A DNA stretch of 25,806 bases from Nitrospira sp. UBA5698 (GTDB lineage Bacteria > Nitrospirota > Nitrospiria > Nitrospirales > Nitrospiraceae): the NCBI GenBank assembly GCA_002420115.1, contig DIHK01000011.1:19018-44823 (forward strand). Reading direction: 5' to 3'. How positions within the stretch are numbered: position 1 is the first letter of the stretch; each line of letters starts with the position of its first letter. Under the pieces are notes generated by a model. It did no database searches. It was given only the letters and a program-made list of their open reading frames with translations, and was not told the DNA's origin. A program made the position numbers and the translations under genes. Positions 1 through 7,524 of the stretch are shown here, piece by piece.

Positions 1-225
1 CTCTGAAGTCGATGGAGCCGATGGTGTCGGTGCTTCTTCACGGATCGCTTCGGCCTCCATGCGGACGGTCAGAGTTTGCACGCCGCAGGCTTTCAGCTGC
101 GCGATCTGCTTGGCGGAGGTGATCGTCATCTTGTGGCAAAAAAACGGTGTACTCAACCAAGACCGGTCGAGCTTGTCGATCACCATGCCCAGCGTCAATT
201 CTTCGATTCGGATTTGCTTTTTCAT
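1..225 (-). CDS. DUF3391 / HD-GYP-type signalling protein, N-terminal part (cut by window edge)
   Basis: An open frame of 75 codons runs from an ATG at 225 down to base 1 with no stop, so the gene continues outside the window. It begins MKKQIRIEELTLGMVIDKLD, then RSWLSTPFF and a segment ending CGVQTLTVRME. This matches my knowledge of the DUF3391 domain (pattern: basic start, LxxGM, LDxSWxxxPF, then a glycine-valine beta strand), which normally precedes an HD-GYP cyclic-di-GMP phosphodiesterase domain. The HD-GYP part itself is not visible, so phosphodiesterase activity is inferred. The last visible residues (EEAPTPSAPSTSE) look like a proline/serine linker. The gene is divergent from radA. 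No strong ribosome binding site precedes the ATG. Confidence 0.8.
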   Translation of the reverse strand, partial: MKKQIRIEELTLGMVIDKLDRSWLSTPFFCHKMTITSAKQIAQLKACGVQTLTVRMEAEAIREEAPTPSAPSTSE

Positions 226-282
226 AAGTGGTTGCTTGGGTTAATCCATCACTGGACCATATCGGATGGTACATCACAAGTC

Positions 283-311
283 TTGAGATGCGAGCCCAGT
301 GTCATCATACT
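283..311 (+). promoter_or_regulatory. Possible sigma70-type promoter for radA
   Basis: TTGAGA at 283-288 and CATACT at 306-311 are separated by 17 bp. They match the consensus boxes at 5/6 and 4/6 positions. Transcription would start near 318, about 70 bases before the proposed radA start. It is a moderate match only. Confidence 0.35.
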
Positions 312-386
312 GCGTGGTCCTTTCCTTCCCTTACTCCATCCATTAAGATAGCCATTGGGGCGATTGTTATCTGTGAGGATCCATCG

Positions 387-1748
387 TTGAAGTCGAAGGT
401 TGTTTTTTCCTGCCAGGCCTGTGGCCATCAATCGCCACGATGGCTCGGCCGCTGTCCCGACTGTGGCGGTTGGAATACCATGAAAGAAGAGCGGCAAGCG
501 GCAACCGGCAAGGGCCGGCCTGCTGATTTGAAAACCGCTCAAGCCAAGGCCACACCCATCGCAGAGATCGAGGTGGTGGGCGAGGACCGTCGGTTGACCC
601 ACATCGGCGAGTTTGATCGAGTCTTGGGAGGTGGTGTCATTCCCGGCGCGGTGATCTTGATCGGTGGTGATCCCGGAATCGGGAAGACGACGTTGTTGCT
701 CCAGGCCTTGCCACGGTTGGCGACGAAGGAGGCTCCGGTTCTCTACGTCTCAGGGGAAGAATCGCCTCGGCAGATCAAAATGCGTGGACAGCGATTGGGG
801 ATCGAACACCCGCATCTGTTGATTCTGGCTGAAACGTCACTCGAACTGATCTTAAAGGCGGTCCAGGAAGTACGGCCTGTCGCGGTGGTCGTCGATTCTA
901 TTCAGACCGTGTACACGGAACAGATCACCTCTGCGCCGGGCAGCATCAGTCAAGTGCAAGAGGTGGCCGGACAACTGATGTGGTTTGCAAAGCGCGCCGG
1001 CGTACCGGTCTTCATCATCGGACATGTCACGAAGGAAGGGGCGATCGCCGGGCCGCGGTTATTGGAGCACATCGTCGATACCGTGTTGTATTTCGAAGGT
1101 GACAAGGGCCACAGCTATCGAATTCTCCGTGCCGTGAAAAATCGATTCGGATCCACGAACGAAATCGGCGTCTTCGAGATGAAAGACGCCGGGCTCGAAG
1201 AAGTAAACAATCCGTCGGAGTTGTTCTTGGCTGAGCGTTCCCAGCGGAGTGCGGGATCGGTGGTGGTATCGAGTCTAGAGGGAACAAGACCGATCCTGGT
1301 CGAGCTGCAGGCGTTGGTGTCATCGACGAGCTATGCCATGCCCAAGCGGATGGCGAATGGGGTGGAATTGAATCGTGTCTCTCTGTTGCTTGCGGTGATG
1401 GAAAAACGATTGGGTGTGCATCTCTCCGGACAGGATGTGTATGTGAATGTCGTGGGTGGCATGCACATTGATGAGCCCGCGATTGATGTGGGGATTGTGG
1501 CGGCAGTCGCATCGAGCCTGCGCGATGTCCCTATCGAACCGGGGTTTCTGATGTTAGGTGAGGTCGGCTTAGGCGGAGAGGTTCGCGCGGTCAGTCAGGC
1601 TGAGGCGCGTATCCGTGAAGCGGCAAAAATGGGGTTCAAACGCTGCCTCTTACCTGAACGGAATCTGGCGAAGTTGGATCCGATCGAGGGGATGGAATTG
1701 ATTGGGATTCAAGAGGTCAGAGAGGCACTCGACGTGGTCTTGGCGTAG
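387..1748 (+). CDS. radA: DNA repair protein RadA (Sms), branch-migration ATPase
   Basis: RadA is a RecA-like ATPase that promotes branch migration in recombinational repair. The N-terminus carries a C4 zinc finger (CQACG...CPDCGGWNT). Walker A GGDPGIGKTT follows near residue 93, Walker B is VVVDSIQT, and the diagnostic KNRFG motif is near residue 252. The C-terminus is a Lon-protease-like domain. I chose the TTG at 387 because it begins LKSKVVFSCQACG, close to where family members start. It is also preceded by GTGAGGA at 373-379 with 7 bases spacing, and it gives 453 residues, the normal RadA length. The frame is open back to a start at 228, but that extension is unlike any RadA. The gene is followed within 14 bases by the lipoprotein gene, suggesting cotranscription. 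Confidence 0.96.
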   Translation: MKSKVVFSCQACGHQSPRWLGRCPDCGGWNTMKEERQAATGKGRPADLKTAQAKATPIAEIEVVGEDRRLTHIGEFDRVLGGGVIPGAVILIGGDPGIGKTTLLLQALPRLATKEAPVLYVSGEESPRQIKMRGQRLGIEHPHLLILAETSLELILKAVQEVRPVAVVVDSIQTVYTEQITSAPGSISQVQEVAGQLMWFAKRAGVPVFIIGHVTKEGAIAGPRLLEHIVDTVLYFEGDKGHSYRILRAVKNRFGSTNEIGVFEMKDAGLEEVNNPSELFLAERSQRSAGSVVVSSLEGTRPILVELQALVSSTSYAMPKRMANGVELNRVSLLLAVMEKRLGVHLSGQDVYVNVVGGMHIDEPAIDVGIVAAVASSLRDVPIEPGFLMLGEVGLGGEVRAVSQAEARIREAAKMGFKRCLLPERNLAKLDPIEGMELIGIQEVREALDVVLA

Positions 1749-1761
1749 TGTGTCGGTTGAA

Positions 1762-2613
1762 ATGGAACGGTCACCACAGATGATCATTACGCGTCTGTTC
1801 TTGGTCTTGCTCCTTGGGCCGCTCGTCTTGCTTGCCGGCTGCACCGCGTTTGGTCCCAAGGAAGAGCTGCTGCTCAAACGAGTCACGGTTGAGGACTTAA
1901 CCGCCCTATTGCGGCAACGTGACGCTGCGGTCTCGTCGATGAAAGGATTGTTCAGCGCCAAAGTGCGGGGTGGGCTGATTCCGATCCTCTCCCGAGTCGA
2001 GGGAACGGTCTACTATCGACGACCGAATGCCTTGAGGCTGAAAGGTTTTACTCCCTTGGGGGGAGAAGTGTTTGAGTTCGTGCAAGCCGATGAATGGTAT
2101 CGGCTCCGGCTCCCGATGGAAGGAAAAGTCTATACTGGTTCTCAAACCGATTTAAAAGACCAGGGGCATCTTGCTCGGTTCTCTCAGCTGAGTGCATGGG
2201 CCATCGGAGGTCTGTTGGGTGCGAATGCACTTACCAGAGAAGAAACTGCCAAGCTTGTATTGGAGCGGAGTCGGTATCGCCTCGATGTCTACGGGGTGGC
2301 ACGTGGAGTGGGCCATTCGTCGAGGACACTCATCCGCCGTCTCTGGTTTGACCATCGGCTGCTGGTGGTGCAGGAGGAGCGGCTCGGTGGAGATGGGGCG
2401 ATTGAAGCCACGATTCACTACGATGATTTTAGGCCTCTCGATGAGGGCGGTCCCGTGTCGTCGCAGGCCTTCGCCGATGCAGAGACTCGATCCCTGCGCC
2501 CGTTCAAAGTTTCTCTTGAGGATGGCCGAGGGCAGGGGGCTCTGCAGGTCACCTTCCATGAACTACACCAGAATCAAACGATCACAGCGGAAGACTTGGG
2601 ACAGACCTTGTAA
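1762..2613 (+). CDS. LolB/DUF4292-like outer-membrane lipoprotein
   Basis: This is a predicted secreted lipoprotein of 283 residues. The N-terminus has a hydrophobic stretch (LFLVLLLGPLVLLAGC) ending in a lipobox, with the acylated cysteine at residue 27. The mature part alternates charged and hydrophobic segments (VRGGLIPILSRVEGTVYYRR, then LRLKGFTPLGGEVFEF). That pattern resembles the LolA/LolB/DUF4292 half-barrel fold that binds lipoprotein acyl chains. The fold assignment is by pattern and is not certain. Start: ATG 1762 is used; ATG 1780 (MIITRLF) gives a shorter but equally good signal peptide. It sits 13 bases after radA and 6 bases before tsaB, so it is probably in the same operon. 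Its exact role is unknown. Confidence 0.8.
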   Translation: MERSPQMIITRLFLVLLLGPLVLLAGCTAFGPKEELLLKRVTVEDLTALLRQRDAAVSSMKGLFSAKVRGGLIPILSRVEGTVYYRRPNALRLKGFTPLGGEVFEFVQADEWYRLRLPMEGKVYTGSQTDLKDQGHLARFSQLSAWAIGGLLGANALTREETAKLVLERSRYRLDVYGVARGVGHSSRTLIRRLWFDHRLLVVQEERLGGDGAIEATIHYDDFRPLDEGGPVSSQAFADAETRSLRPFKVSLEDGRGQGALQVTFHELHQNQTITAEDLGQTL

Positions 2614-2619
2614 CCAACG

Positions 2620-3387
2620 ATGAAGATCCTCGCAATTGAAACGGCCACGACGTGGCAGAGTGTGGCGATTCTTGATGAAAACGGCGTCCTGGCCCAGCAT
2701 GGGGAAGAGGCCGGTGGGGCCCATGGTGCAGTGCTGTTGCCGACCATTGATCGCCTGCTGACGCAATCGCGAGTGCAACTGCATGAGCTGAGCGGGCTGA
2801 TCTGCTCAGCTGGGCCTGGCTCGTTTACGGGGATTCGAGTTGGTCTCGCCACAGGCCTCGGGCTCCGGGCCGCAACCGGACTTCCCCTGGTTCTTGTTCC
2901 AACATTGGAGGCCATGGCCTGGAATGTGGACAGCACGATGCCGGTTTGTCCTTTGTTGCCCAGCCGTCGGGGAGAAGTGTATTGGGCTATCTTTCGTCGG
3001 GGCGTGGATGGATGTATCGAGCGTGTGCTCGGTGAGCAGGTCGGGACGGAACAGGCGTTCGTTCAGAGTCTTCATGAACCGACATTGGTCTATGGTACGG
3101 GATGGGCGACGATGGCACCAGAGACCCACGACCGGCTGACGACGGCGGGCATGGTGAGGGTCGGATCAGACCAGCTCTTTTCACCGTCGGCTGTCTCGGT
3201 TGCCCGCGTCGGGATGCGTCGGCTTCAACGAGGGGAGGTTGCGGGGGAAGTCGTGGCTCCGCTCTATGTCCAACGGGCTGAGGCCGATATTCAATATGAA
3301 CAGTCAGGAGGGCTTTCCTCAGTCGCGAGGCGTCAAATCCGTGTTGAGCGAAAGACGGCGGAGCGATTGGCGCGAGGCCGGAAATGA
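2620..3387 (+). CDS. tsaB: tRNA t6A37 threonylcarbamoyl transferase complex subunit TsaB
   Basis: TsaB is the non-catalytic partner of TsaD in the cytosolic complex that makes N6-threonylcarbamoyladenosine at position 37 of ANN-decoding tRNAs. The sequence shows the ASKHA-type N-terminus MKILAIETATTWQSVAI and the conserved GPGSFTGIRVGLATGLGL segment, both typical of TsaB. At 255 residues it is slightly longer than the usual 220-240, with a basic C-terminal tail (RQIRVERKTAERLARGRK). It starts 6 bases after the lipoprotein gene and overlaps rimI by 4 bases (ATGA at 3384). The tsaB-rimI pair is a common arrangement. tsaD lies 10 kb further on; tsaE and tsaC are not in this window. Confidence 0.95.
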   Translation: MKILAIETATTWQSVAILDENGVLAQHGEEAGGAHGAVLLPTIDRLLTQSRVQLHELSGLICSAGPGSFTGIRVGLATGLGLRAATGLPLVLVPTLEAMAWNVDSTMPVCPLLPSRRGEVYWAIFRRGVDGCIERVLGEQVGTEQAFVQSLHEPTLVYGTGWATMAPETHDRLTTAGMVRVGSDQLFSPSAVSVARVGMRRLQRGEVAGEVVAPLYVQRAEADIQYEQSGGLSSVARRQIRVERKTAERLARGRK

Positions 3388-3968
3388 TCGAGGGCATGAT
3401 TTATCCGTGTGGTGGTAGCGCGATGTTGGACCTGCATATTCTTCCCGCGACAGCGGAGATGTTGCCCGAGATTGTTGCACTAGAAGAGGCTTGCTTCTCG
3501 GCGCCTTGGACGCGCAAAATGTTGGAGGCTGAGTTGACGGGGAATCCCTTCGCACATTTTCTTGTCGCATTGAGCCAGGATCGGTCGAGGGGAGAAGGGA
3601 ATCCAGCAATTCTGGGGTATCATTGCTTTTGGATTGTGTTTGAAGAGCTGCGGCTGATGAATTTGGCGGTTCAAGGGACGATGCGCAGGCAGGGAGTGGG
3701 ACGGGCATTGGTGATGGAGGCCTGCCGCCAGGGGCTTGAACAGGCCGCCACTCGAGCCATCCTTGAAGTCAGGGCCTCGAACGAGGCTGCACGGTCGCTG
3801 TATACGCAGATGGGGTTTATGCCGGTCGGCAAGCGTCCTCAGTATTACACCCATCCCACAGAAGACGCACTTTTAATGGAAATGAATCCGCTTGTGCTGC
3901 CAGGTGGGCGTCGGCGCGATCAAACCGGCCGTTCAGGAGGTGACTCACCGTTACCAGATTCACTCTAA
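3384..3968 (+). CDS. rimI: Ribosomal-protein-alanine N-acetyltransferase RimI-like (GNAT)
   Basis: This is a GNAT-fold acetyltransferase; RimI acetylates the N-terminal alanine of ribosomal protein S18. The sequence shows the N-terminal strand-helix LPATAEMLPEIVALEEACFS followed by PWT, which is typical of RimI. The acetyl-CoA binding motif A is RRQGVGRALV, and the C-terminal motif is EVRASNEAARSLYTQMGF followed by GKRPQYY. The start at 3384 overlaps the tsaB stop (ATGA) and has GAGG six bases upstream. ATG 3423 (MLDLHILPAT) would remove 13 non-conserved residues and is an alternative. A non-conserved polar C-terminal tail of about 25 residues (GGRRRDQTGRSGGDS) follows the domain. The substrate is inferred from family and position beside tsaB. 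Confidence 0.92.
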   Translation: MIEGMIYPCGGSAMLDLHILPATAEMLPEIVALEEACFSAPWTRKMLEAELTGNPFAHFLVALSQDRSRGEGNPAILGYHCFWIVFEELRLMNLAVQGTMRRQGVGRALVMEACRQGLEQAATRAILEVRASNEAARSLYTQMGFMPVGKRPQYYTHPTEDALLMEMNPLVLPGGRRRDQTGRSGGDSPLPDSL

Positions 3969-3984
3969 CCAGGGGAGGTGTCGT

Positions 3985-4224
3985 ATGTTGACGGAAGATG
4001 CGATCATGTTACAACTTCGCCACACCAACACTGAATTTCGAGAGCTGGAAGAGTCTCACCATCGCCTGGATCTTGAGCTCAATGAGCTACAAAGACGTCA
4101 TGTGCTGACGCCAAACGAAGAAATCGAGAAAAAACGGATTCAAAAAGAGAAATTGGTCAAGAAAGACAAGCTGGCGGAATTCATTCGTCTGTATCGGGAC
4201 CAGCAACTGGAGCCAGCACGATAA
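3985..4224 (+). CDS. Small DUF465 (YdcH-like) coiled-coil protein
   Basis: This is a 79-residue highly charged protein. It begins MLTEDAIMLQLRHTNTEFRE and ends with the family-typical block LTPNEEIEKKRIQKEKLVKK DKL. Members of the YdcH/DUF465 family are small helical hairpins of unknown function. The start at 3985 is decided by a strong ribosome binding site (AGGGGAGGTG, 3971-3980). The frame remains open upstream to 3892, but that part overlaps rimI and is not conserved-looking. It lies 16 bases after rimI and about 40 bases before tatC, so it is likely in the same transcript. Confidence 0.85.
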   Translation: MLTEDAIMLQLRHTNTEFRELEESHHRLDLELNELQRRHVLTPNEEIEKKRIQKEKLVKKDKLAEFIRLYRDQQLEPAR

Positions 4225-4266
4225 TCAACCACTTGACAGGCAGACTGAGGATCTTTAGCCGGTTTT

Positions 4267-5043
4267 ATGCAGCACGTCGTGCATCCGCTTGCCCTTCATA
4301 TTCAAGCCGTCAAGCGACGATTGCTCGTCATCGGGGCGACGATGGTGAGCGCACTGGTGCTTACGTTCACGTTTTCGTCGGAGATGGTGGCCTGGCTCAA
4401 TCGCCCGTTCCCGAACCAGCTGGCATTTTACGGGCCGACGGAAGCGCTCTTTGCTTCGATCAAGGTTTCGTTGTTGGCGGCGGTGATCTTGAGTCTGCCG
4501 GTCATTTTCTACCAGTGTTGGAAGTTCATTGAACCAGCGTTGTTGCCGACCGAACAACGCTGGGCCATCCCGCTGTTTATGATTGCCGGTGGGTTGTTCG
4601 CATTAGGATTGGTGTTCTGCAATGTGGTGATTCTGCCGCTCGTGATCGAGTGGTTTGTCAGTTTTGGGTTGGACCGCGACATTACCCCGGAACTGAGCGT
4701 GGGGACCTACATTGATTTCAATGTGAAGTTCTTGCTGATCTTCGGGTGTGCGTTTGAATTGCCGTTGGTCATGACACTTGCGGCAATGACGGGATTTGCT
4801 TCCGCACACACGTTCGCCCGGTACCGGAAACATGCGATCTTGCTCTGCCTCATCGTCTCGGCAGTTGTCACGCCCGATGCCACACTGTTTACAATGTTGC
4901 TGATGGCCGTTCCTCTGATGGTGCTGTATGAGGTCGGGATTCTTGGCGCGCGATTGTTTGGACGGAATCCGACACACCGTGACGTTGATTTGCCGCTTGA
5001 CCCGGATCTGCCGATCAAGACTGCGGGAACGAGAGTGCGATGA
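4267..5043 (+). CDS. tatC: Twin-arginine translocase subunit TatC (atypical)
   Basis: This polytopic membrane protein of 258 residues, with six hydrophobic segments, fits TatC, the twin-arginine signal receptor. Diagnostic features are PTEALFASIKVSLLAAVILS, then PVIFYQCWKFIEPALLPTEQR (periplasmic loop and helix 3), FGCAFELPLV (helix 4) and VTPDATLFTMLLMAVPL (helices 5-6). The glutamate matching E. coli Glu103 is present in LLPTEQR. The N-terminal motif reads PLALHIQAVKRRLL, where the E. coli protein has PLITHLIELRKRLL, so the glutamate matching Glu15 is an alanine. There is no tatA or tatB beside it. It overlaps the next gene by 4 bases (ATGA, 5040-5043). No good ribosome binding site precedes ATG 4267, but upstream is closed by a stop at 4246. 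Confidence 0.92.
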   Translation: MQHVVHPLALHIQAVKRRLLVIGATMVSALVLTFTFSSEMVAWLNRPFPNQLAFYGPTEALFASIKVSLLAAVILSLPVIFYQCWKFIEPALLPTEQRWAIPLFMIAGGLFALGLVFCNVVILPLVIEWFVSFGLDRDITPELSVGTYIDFNVKFLLIFGCAFELPLVMTLAAMTGFASAHTFARYRKHAILLCLIVSAVVTPDATLFTMLLMAVPLMVLYEVGILGARLFGRNPTHRDVDLPLDPDLPIKTAGTRVR

Positions 5044-6134
5044 CGGCTCAATATATAAAAGTTTGTCGGACCGCTCTTCTCACGGGGACCATGCTCGTGG
5101 GGGCTGGTTTTCAGTATGTGGCAGAGGGTGAGGCCTTTCGGGCGCCTCTCGGGTCGTCACCGACTCTGATCTCAGCGACCGATCCCGCATCATCGCCTGG
5201 TCCATTTGAACAATCCGTTGCGAGCGTGCAAGCGCTCGTCATGGACGGCCATGGGGTGATTTACGCTGGGTCATTTGGACATGGTATCTTTCGCAGCGCC
5301 GACCGCGGTTCCACATGGGCTCGAGTAGGGGGGGGAGTGACTGATCCATTTATTTTGAGTCTGTCTTCCACCAAGGATGGCGCGATCTATGTCGGGACGT
5401 TTCGTGGAGGGGTGTTTCGCTCCCGAGATGACGGCCACTCGTGGCAGCCGGTCAGTACTGGGCTTAAACAGCTAGAGGTGAAAGCCCTTCTGGCAGTTGA
5501 TCAAGAACTCTTCGCTGGAACGGGTGATGGTGTGTATCGTCTGCGGCACTCGGACGATCGTTGGATTCCCGTCACGACAGGCTTGGATGATATTTTGGTT
5601 CATGCCCTGGCGCGCTCGGCTGATGGGACATTATTCGCCGGAACATCTGGGAAAGGCCTCTTTCGGTTCAGCCCTCGGTCATCAGGGTGGGTACGGCTCC
5701 ATCATGGCTTGAAAGATCATGAAGGGATGATCGAAAACTTCATTCGCGTCCTCGTCATCGATCACGATCAGAGCATTGTCGCCGGAACGTTCGACGGCGG
5801 CGTTTTTCGCAGTGCCGATGGCGGACTGACTTGGCGACCGATCAGTCGAGCATTGCCCAATGATTCCATCCGGGGTATTGTGTCGAGCGATCGGACATTG
5901 ATTGTGGCAACGGGGAACGGAATTTTTAAGACTGCGGATCAGGGGAGGCAATGGATTCCGGTGAACAGGGGATTGACGAACCAGACGATCCAGGTGTTGA
6001 TCGGATCCAAAGAAACAGGACTCTATGCCGGAACAAGTTCCGGAGTGTTTCGGAGTGATGACGGGAGCTCATGGATTGCCGTGAATGAGGGGTTGGAGGC
6101 CGGAGTTGCGCCACCGCCGTTTCTCTTTCGATAA
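5040..6134 (+). CDS. Secreted seven-repeat beta-propeller protein (BNR/sialidase-like)
   Basis: This is a 364-residue protein with an N-terminal Sec-type signal peptide (TALLTGTMLVGAGFQYVAEG); there is no twin arginine. I count seven repeats of about 40 residues, each of the form xALxxxxDGxIYAGTxxGGVFRSxDGGxTWxPVxxGL. Examples are VIYAGSFGHGIFRSADRGS, AIYVGTFRGGVFRSRDDG, IVAGTFDGGVFRSADGG and LYAGTSSGVFRSDDGS. Seven such units make a closed propeller like those of BNR/Ycf48-like proteins, with the Asp-x-Gly-x-x-Trp Asp-boxes visible in most blades. No catalytic sialidase residues are recognisable, so it is more likely a binding or assembly protein. It is translationally coupled to tatC. A run of eight G lies at 5328-5335. 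Confidence 0.85.
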   Translation: MTAQYIKVCRTALLTGTMLVGAGFQYVAEGEAFRAPLGSSPTLISATDPASSPGPFEQSVASVQALVMDGHGVIYAGSFGHGIFRSADRGSTWARVGGGVTDPFILSLSSTKDGAIYVGTFRGGVFRSRDDGHSWQPVSTGLKQLEVKALLAVDQELFAGTGDGVYRLRHSDDRWIPVTTGLDDILVHALARSADGTLFAGTSGKGLFRFSPRSSGWVRLHHGLKDHEGMIENFIRVLVIDHDQSIVAGTFDGGVFRSADGGLTWRPISRALPNDSIRGIVSSDRTLIVATGNGIFKTADQGRQWIPVNRGLTNQTIQVLIGSKETGLYAGTSSGVFRSDDGSSWIAVNEGLEAGVAPPPFLFR

Positions 6135-6154
6135 TGTGAGAAAGGATAGATCGA

Positions 6155-6667
6155 ATGGCTGAGAACAGTGAGAACGTCCAAGCAACTATTGCCGTGAGGA
6201 GCAAGGGGCAACCGATAGGCGACATTGTGCTCAAGTTTTTTTCAGATGTGGCGCCCGGTCATGTCACGAACTTTATCAAGCTTTCCAAAGAGGGATTTTA
6301 CGACGGGACCACGTTTCACCGAGTAATCCCAGGATTCATGATTCAAGGTGGGGACCCGAACAGCAAGAGTCCAGATCGTTCCTCGCATGGCATGGGTGGG
6401 CCTGGGTACAAAGTGAAGGCGGAGTTCAACAGTACTCCCCATAAGCGAGGCATCGTCTCGATGGCCCGATCGAATGATCCAGATAGCGCCGGGTCGCAGT
6501 TCTTTATCTGTGTCGCCGATGCAAACTTCCTCGATTGGCAATATACCGTCTTCGGAGAGGTGGTGAGCGGTATGGACGTCGCCGACAAGATCGTCGCGAT
6601 GAAACGTGACGGCAGGGACAATCCATTAGAGCGTGCTGAAATGACCGTCACGATCAGCGAGGGGTGA
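6155..6667 (+). CDS. Cyclophilin-type peptidyl-prolyl cis-trans isomerase
   Basis: This is a 170-residue cyclophilin catalysing proline cis-trans isomerisation. The active-site segment FHRVIPGFMIQGGDP has the catalytic arginine at residue 56. GSQFFICVAD and the YTVFGEVVSGMDVADKI segment are also family hallmarks. There is no signal peptide, which points to the cytosol. The position of the human cyclosporin-binding tryptophan holds phenylalanine (DANFLDW), as is common in bacteria. The start ATG has AAAGGAT about 8 bases upstream. It lies 20 bases after the propeller gene, and its stop overlaps a possible GTG start of the next gene. Confidence 0.95.
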   Translation: MAENSENVQATIAVRSKGQPIGDIVLKFFSDVAPGHVTNFIKLSKEGFYDGTTFHRVIPGFMIQGGDPNSKSPDRSSHGMGGPGYKVKAEFNSTPHKRGIVSMARSNDPDSAGSQFFICVADANFLDWQYTVFGEVVSGMDVADKIVAMKRDGRDNPLERAEMTVTISEG

Positions 6668-6690
6668 ACAGGTACAAGGGGGAAGGAGGG

Positions 6691-7458
6691 GTGAACAATC
6701 AGAGGACACACGATCGAAAGCTGAATGCGGTGATGTCGATTGTTATCGTATGGCTGACTCTTTCTCCAATATGGTTGGTCGGTTGCGCGGTCCCACACAT
6801 TCCCTCACGGATTGTGTACGAAGATCCTGTGAACTATGTGCGACTCGAAGAAGATGCCGATGTGCTCGCTGAATGGCCGCCTACTCACCATACTCACCCA
6901 TTTCTCATCGAACCGGGAACCATCCGTACACTCTTGACGGGCATGAAGGTGCAGGAACACCGGACCATCCTACAACGGTGGTTTCTCGGAGAGTCTCCTT
7001 TGGTTCAAGCGTTCACGGATGAGGAGGTTACGCTCTTGTCGGCTCAATTGGCGGGAGCATTGGCAGAAGCCTCCTATAACGAGCGTGTCACGTTTTATCT
7101 CAGCCAACCGCAAACATTTGCTCGGCGCATTATTACGACAGGTGGATTGTATATCCATGGCGCGGAGTTGCATTTTTTGCTGGGTAATTGGCGGATCATT
7201 TACGGTATTCCAGCCTATGGCATGATCTACGACCGCCGCTATCCTATGAGGCCGACGGCGGCCAAGGGTTTTGATCTGCTTTTTCAGCCGGTTGAGGCGA
7301 TGATTCCCCTACAAAGCAGCCTGCTTGATGAGATCTTTGCCAACGCCAAAGATGAGCTGGTTATTGATTTAACCAAACTTGAATCTTCTGAGCCGGTCAC
7401 ATTGCTCATGAGGACCTGTATGAACGGCCAGCCTCTCTGCTCGCGGGATCCCAGCTGA
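6691..7458 (+). CDS. Lipoprotein of unknown function
   Basis: I do not recognise this family. A basic N-region (NNQRTHDRK) is followed by a hydrophobic stretch (VMSIVIVWLTLSPIWLVGC) ending in a good lipobox, so it is probably a lipoprotein. The mature part has a helical middle (FTDEEVTLLSAQLAGALAEA), followed by SYNERVTFYLSQP. After it comes a beta-rich part (RIITTGGLYIHGAELHFLLG) and a tyrosine-rich patch (IYGIPAYGMIYDRRYPMRP). Start is uncertain: GTG 6691 sits directly behind GGAAGGAGGG, GTG 6664 overlaps the cyclophilin stop (GTGA), and ATG 6733 would remove the basic N-region. I prefer 6691 because it keeps a normal signal peptide. It is the last plus-strand gene before a strand switch. 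Confidence 0.75.
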   Translation: MNNQRTHDRKLNAVMSIVIVWLTLSPIWLVGCAVPHIPSRIVYEDPVNYVRLEEDADVLAEWPPTHHTHPFLIEPGTIRTLLTGMKVQEHRTILQRWFLGESPLVQAFTDEEVTLLSAQLAGALAEASYNERVTFYLSQPQTFARRIITTGGLYIHGAELHFLLGNWRIIYGIPAYGMIYDRRYPMRPTAAKGFDLLFQPVEAMIPLQSSLLDEIFANAKDELVIDLTKLESSEPVTLLMRTCMNGQPLCSRDPS

Positions 7459-7524
7459 TCTCTCCGTTGGTGTCTTCGGCAGGGAAACGAGTGTGCAGGC
7501 GTACAAGTTTGGGAGGCGAGAGCT

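Noticed and set aside
228..386. N-terminal extension of radA to 228
   Set aside because: It adds 53 residues unrelated to RadA and crosses the likely promoter; the TTG at 387 has a ribosome binding site and the correct length.
1027..1512. Long minus-strand frame opposite radA
   Set aside because: Arginine/proline/serine-rich translation typical of a shadow; radA is certain on the other strand.
4233..4261. Perfect TTGACA after the DUF465 gene as a tatC promoter
   Set aside because: The sequence 17 bp downstream is TAGCCG, not a usable -10 box, and it would leave almost no leader before ATG 4267.
7459..7524. Terminator between the convergent lipoprotein and glycosyltransferase genes
   Set aside because: No inverted repeat with a T-run is visible in the 66 bases.
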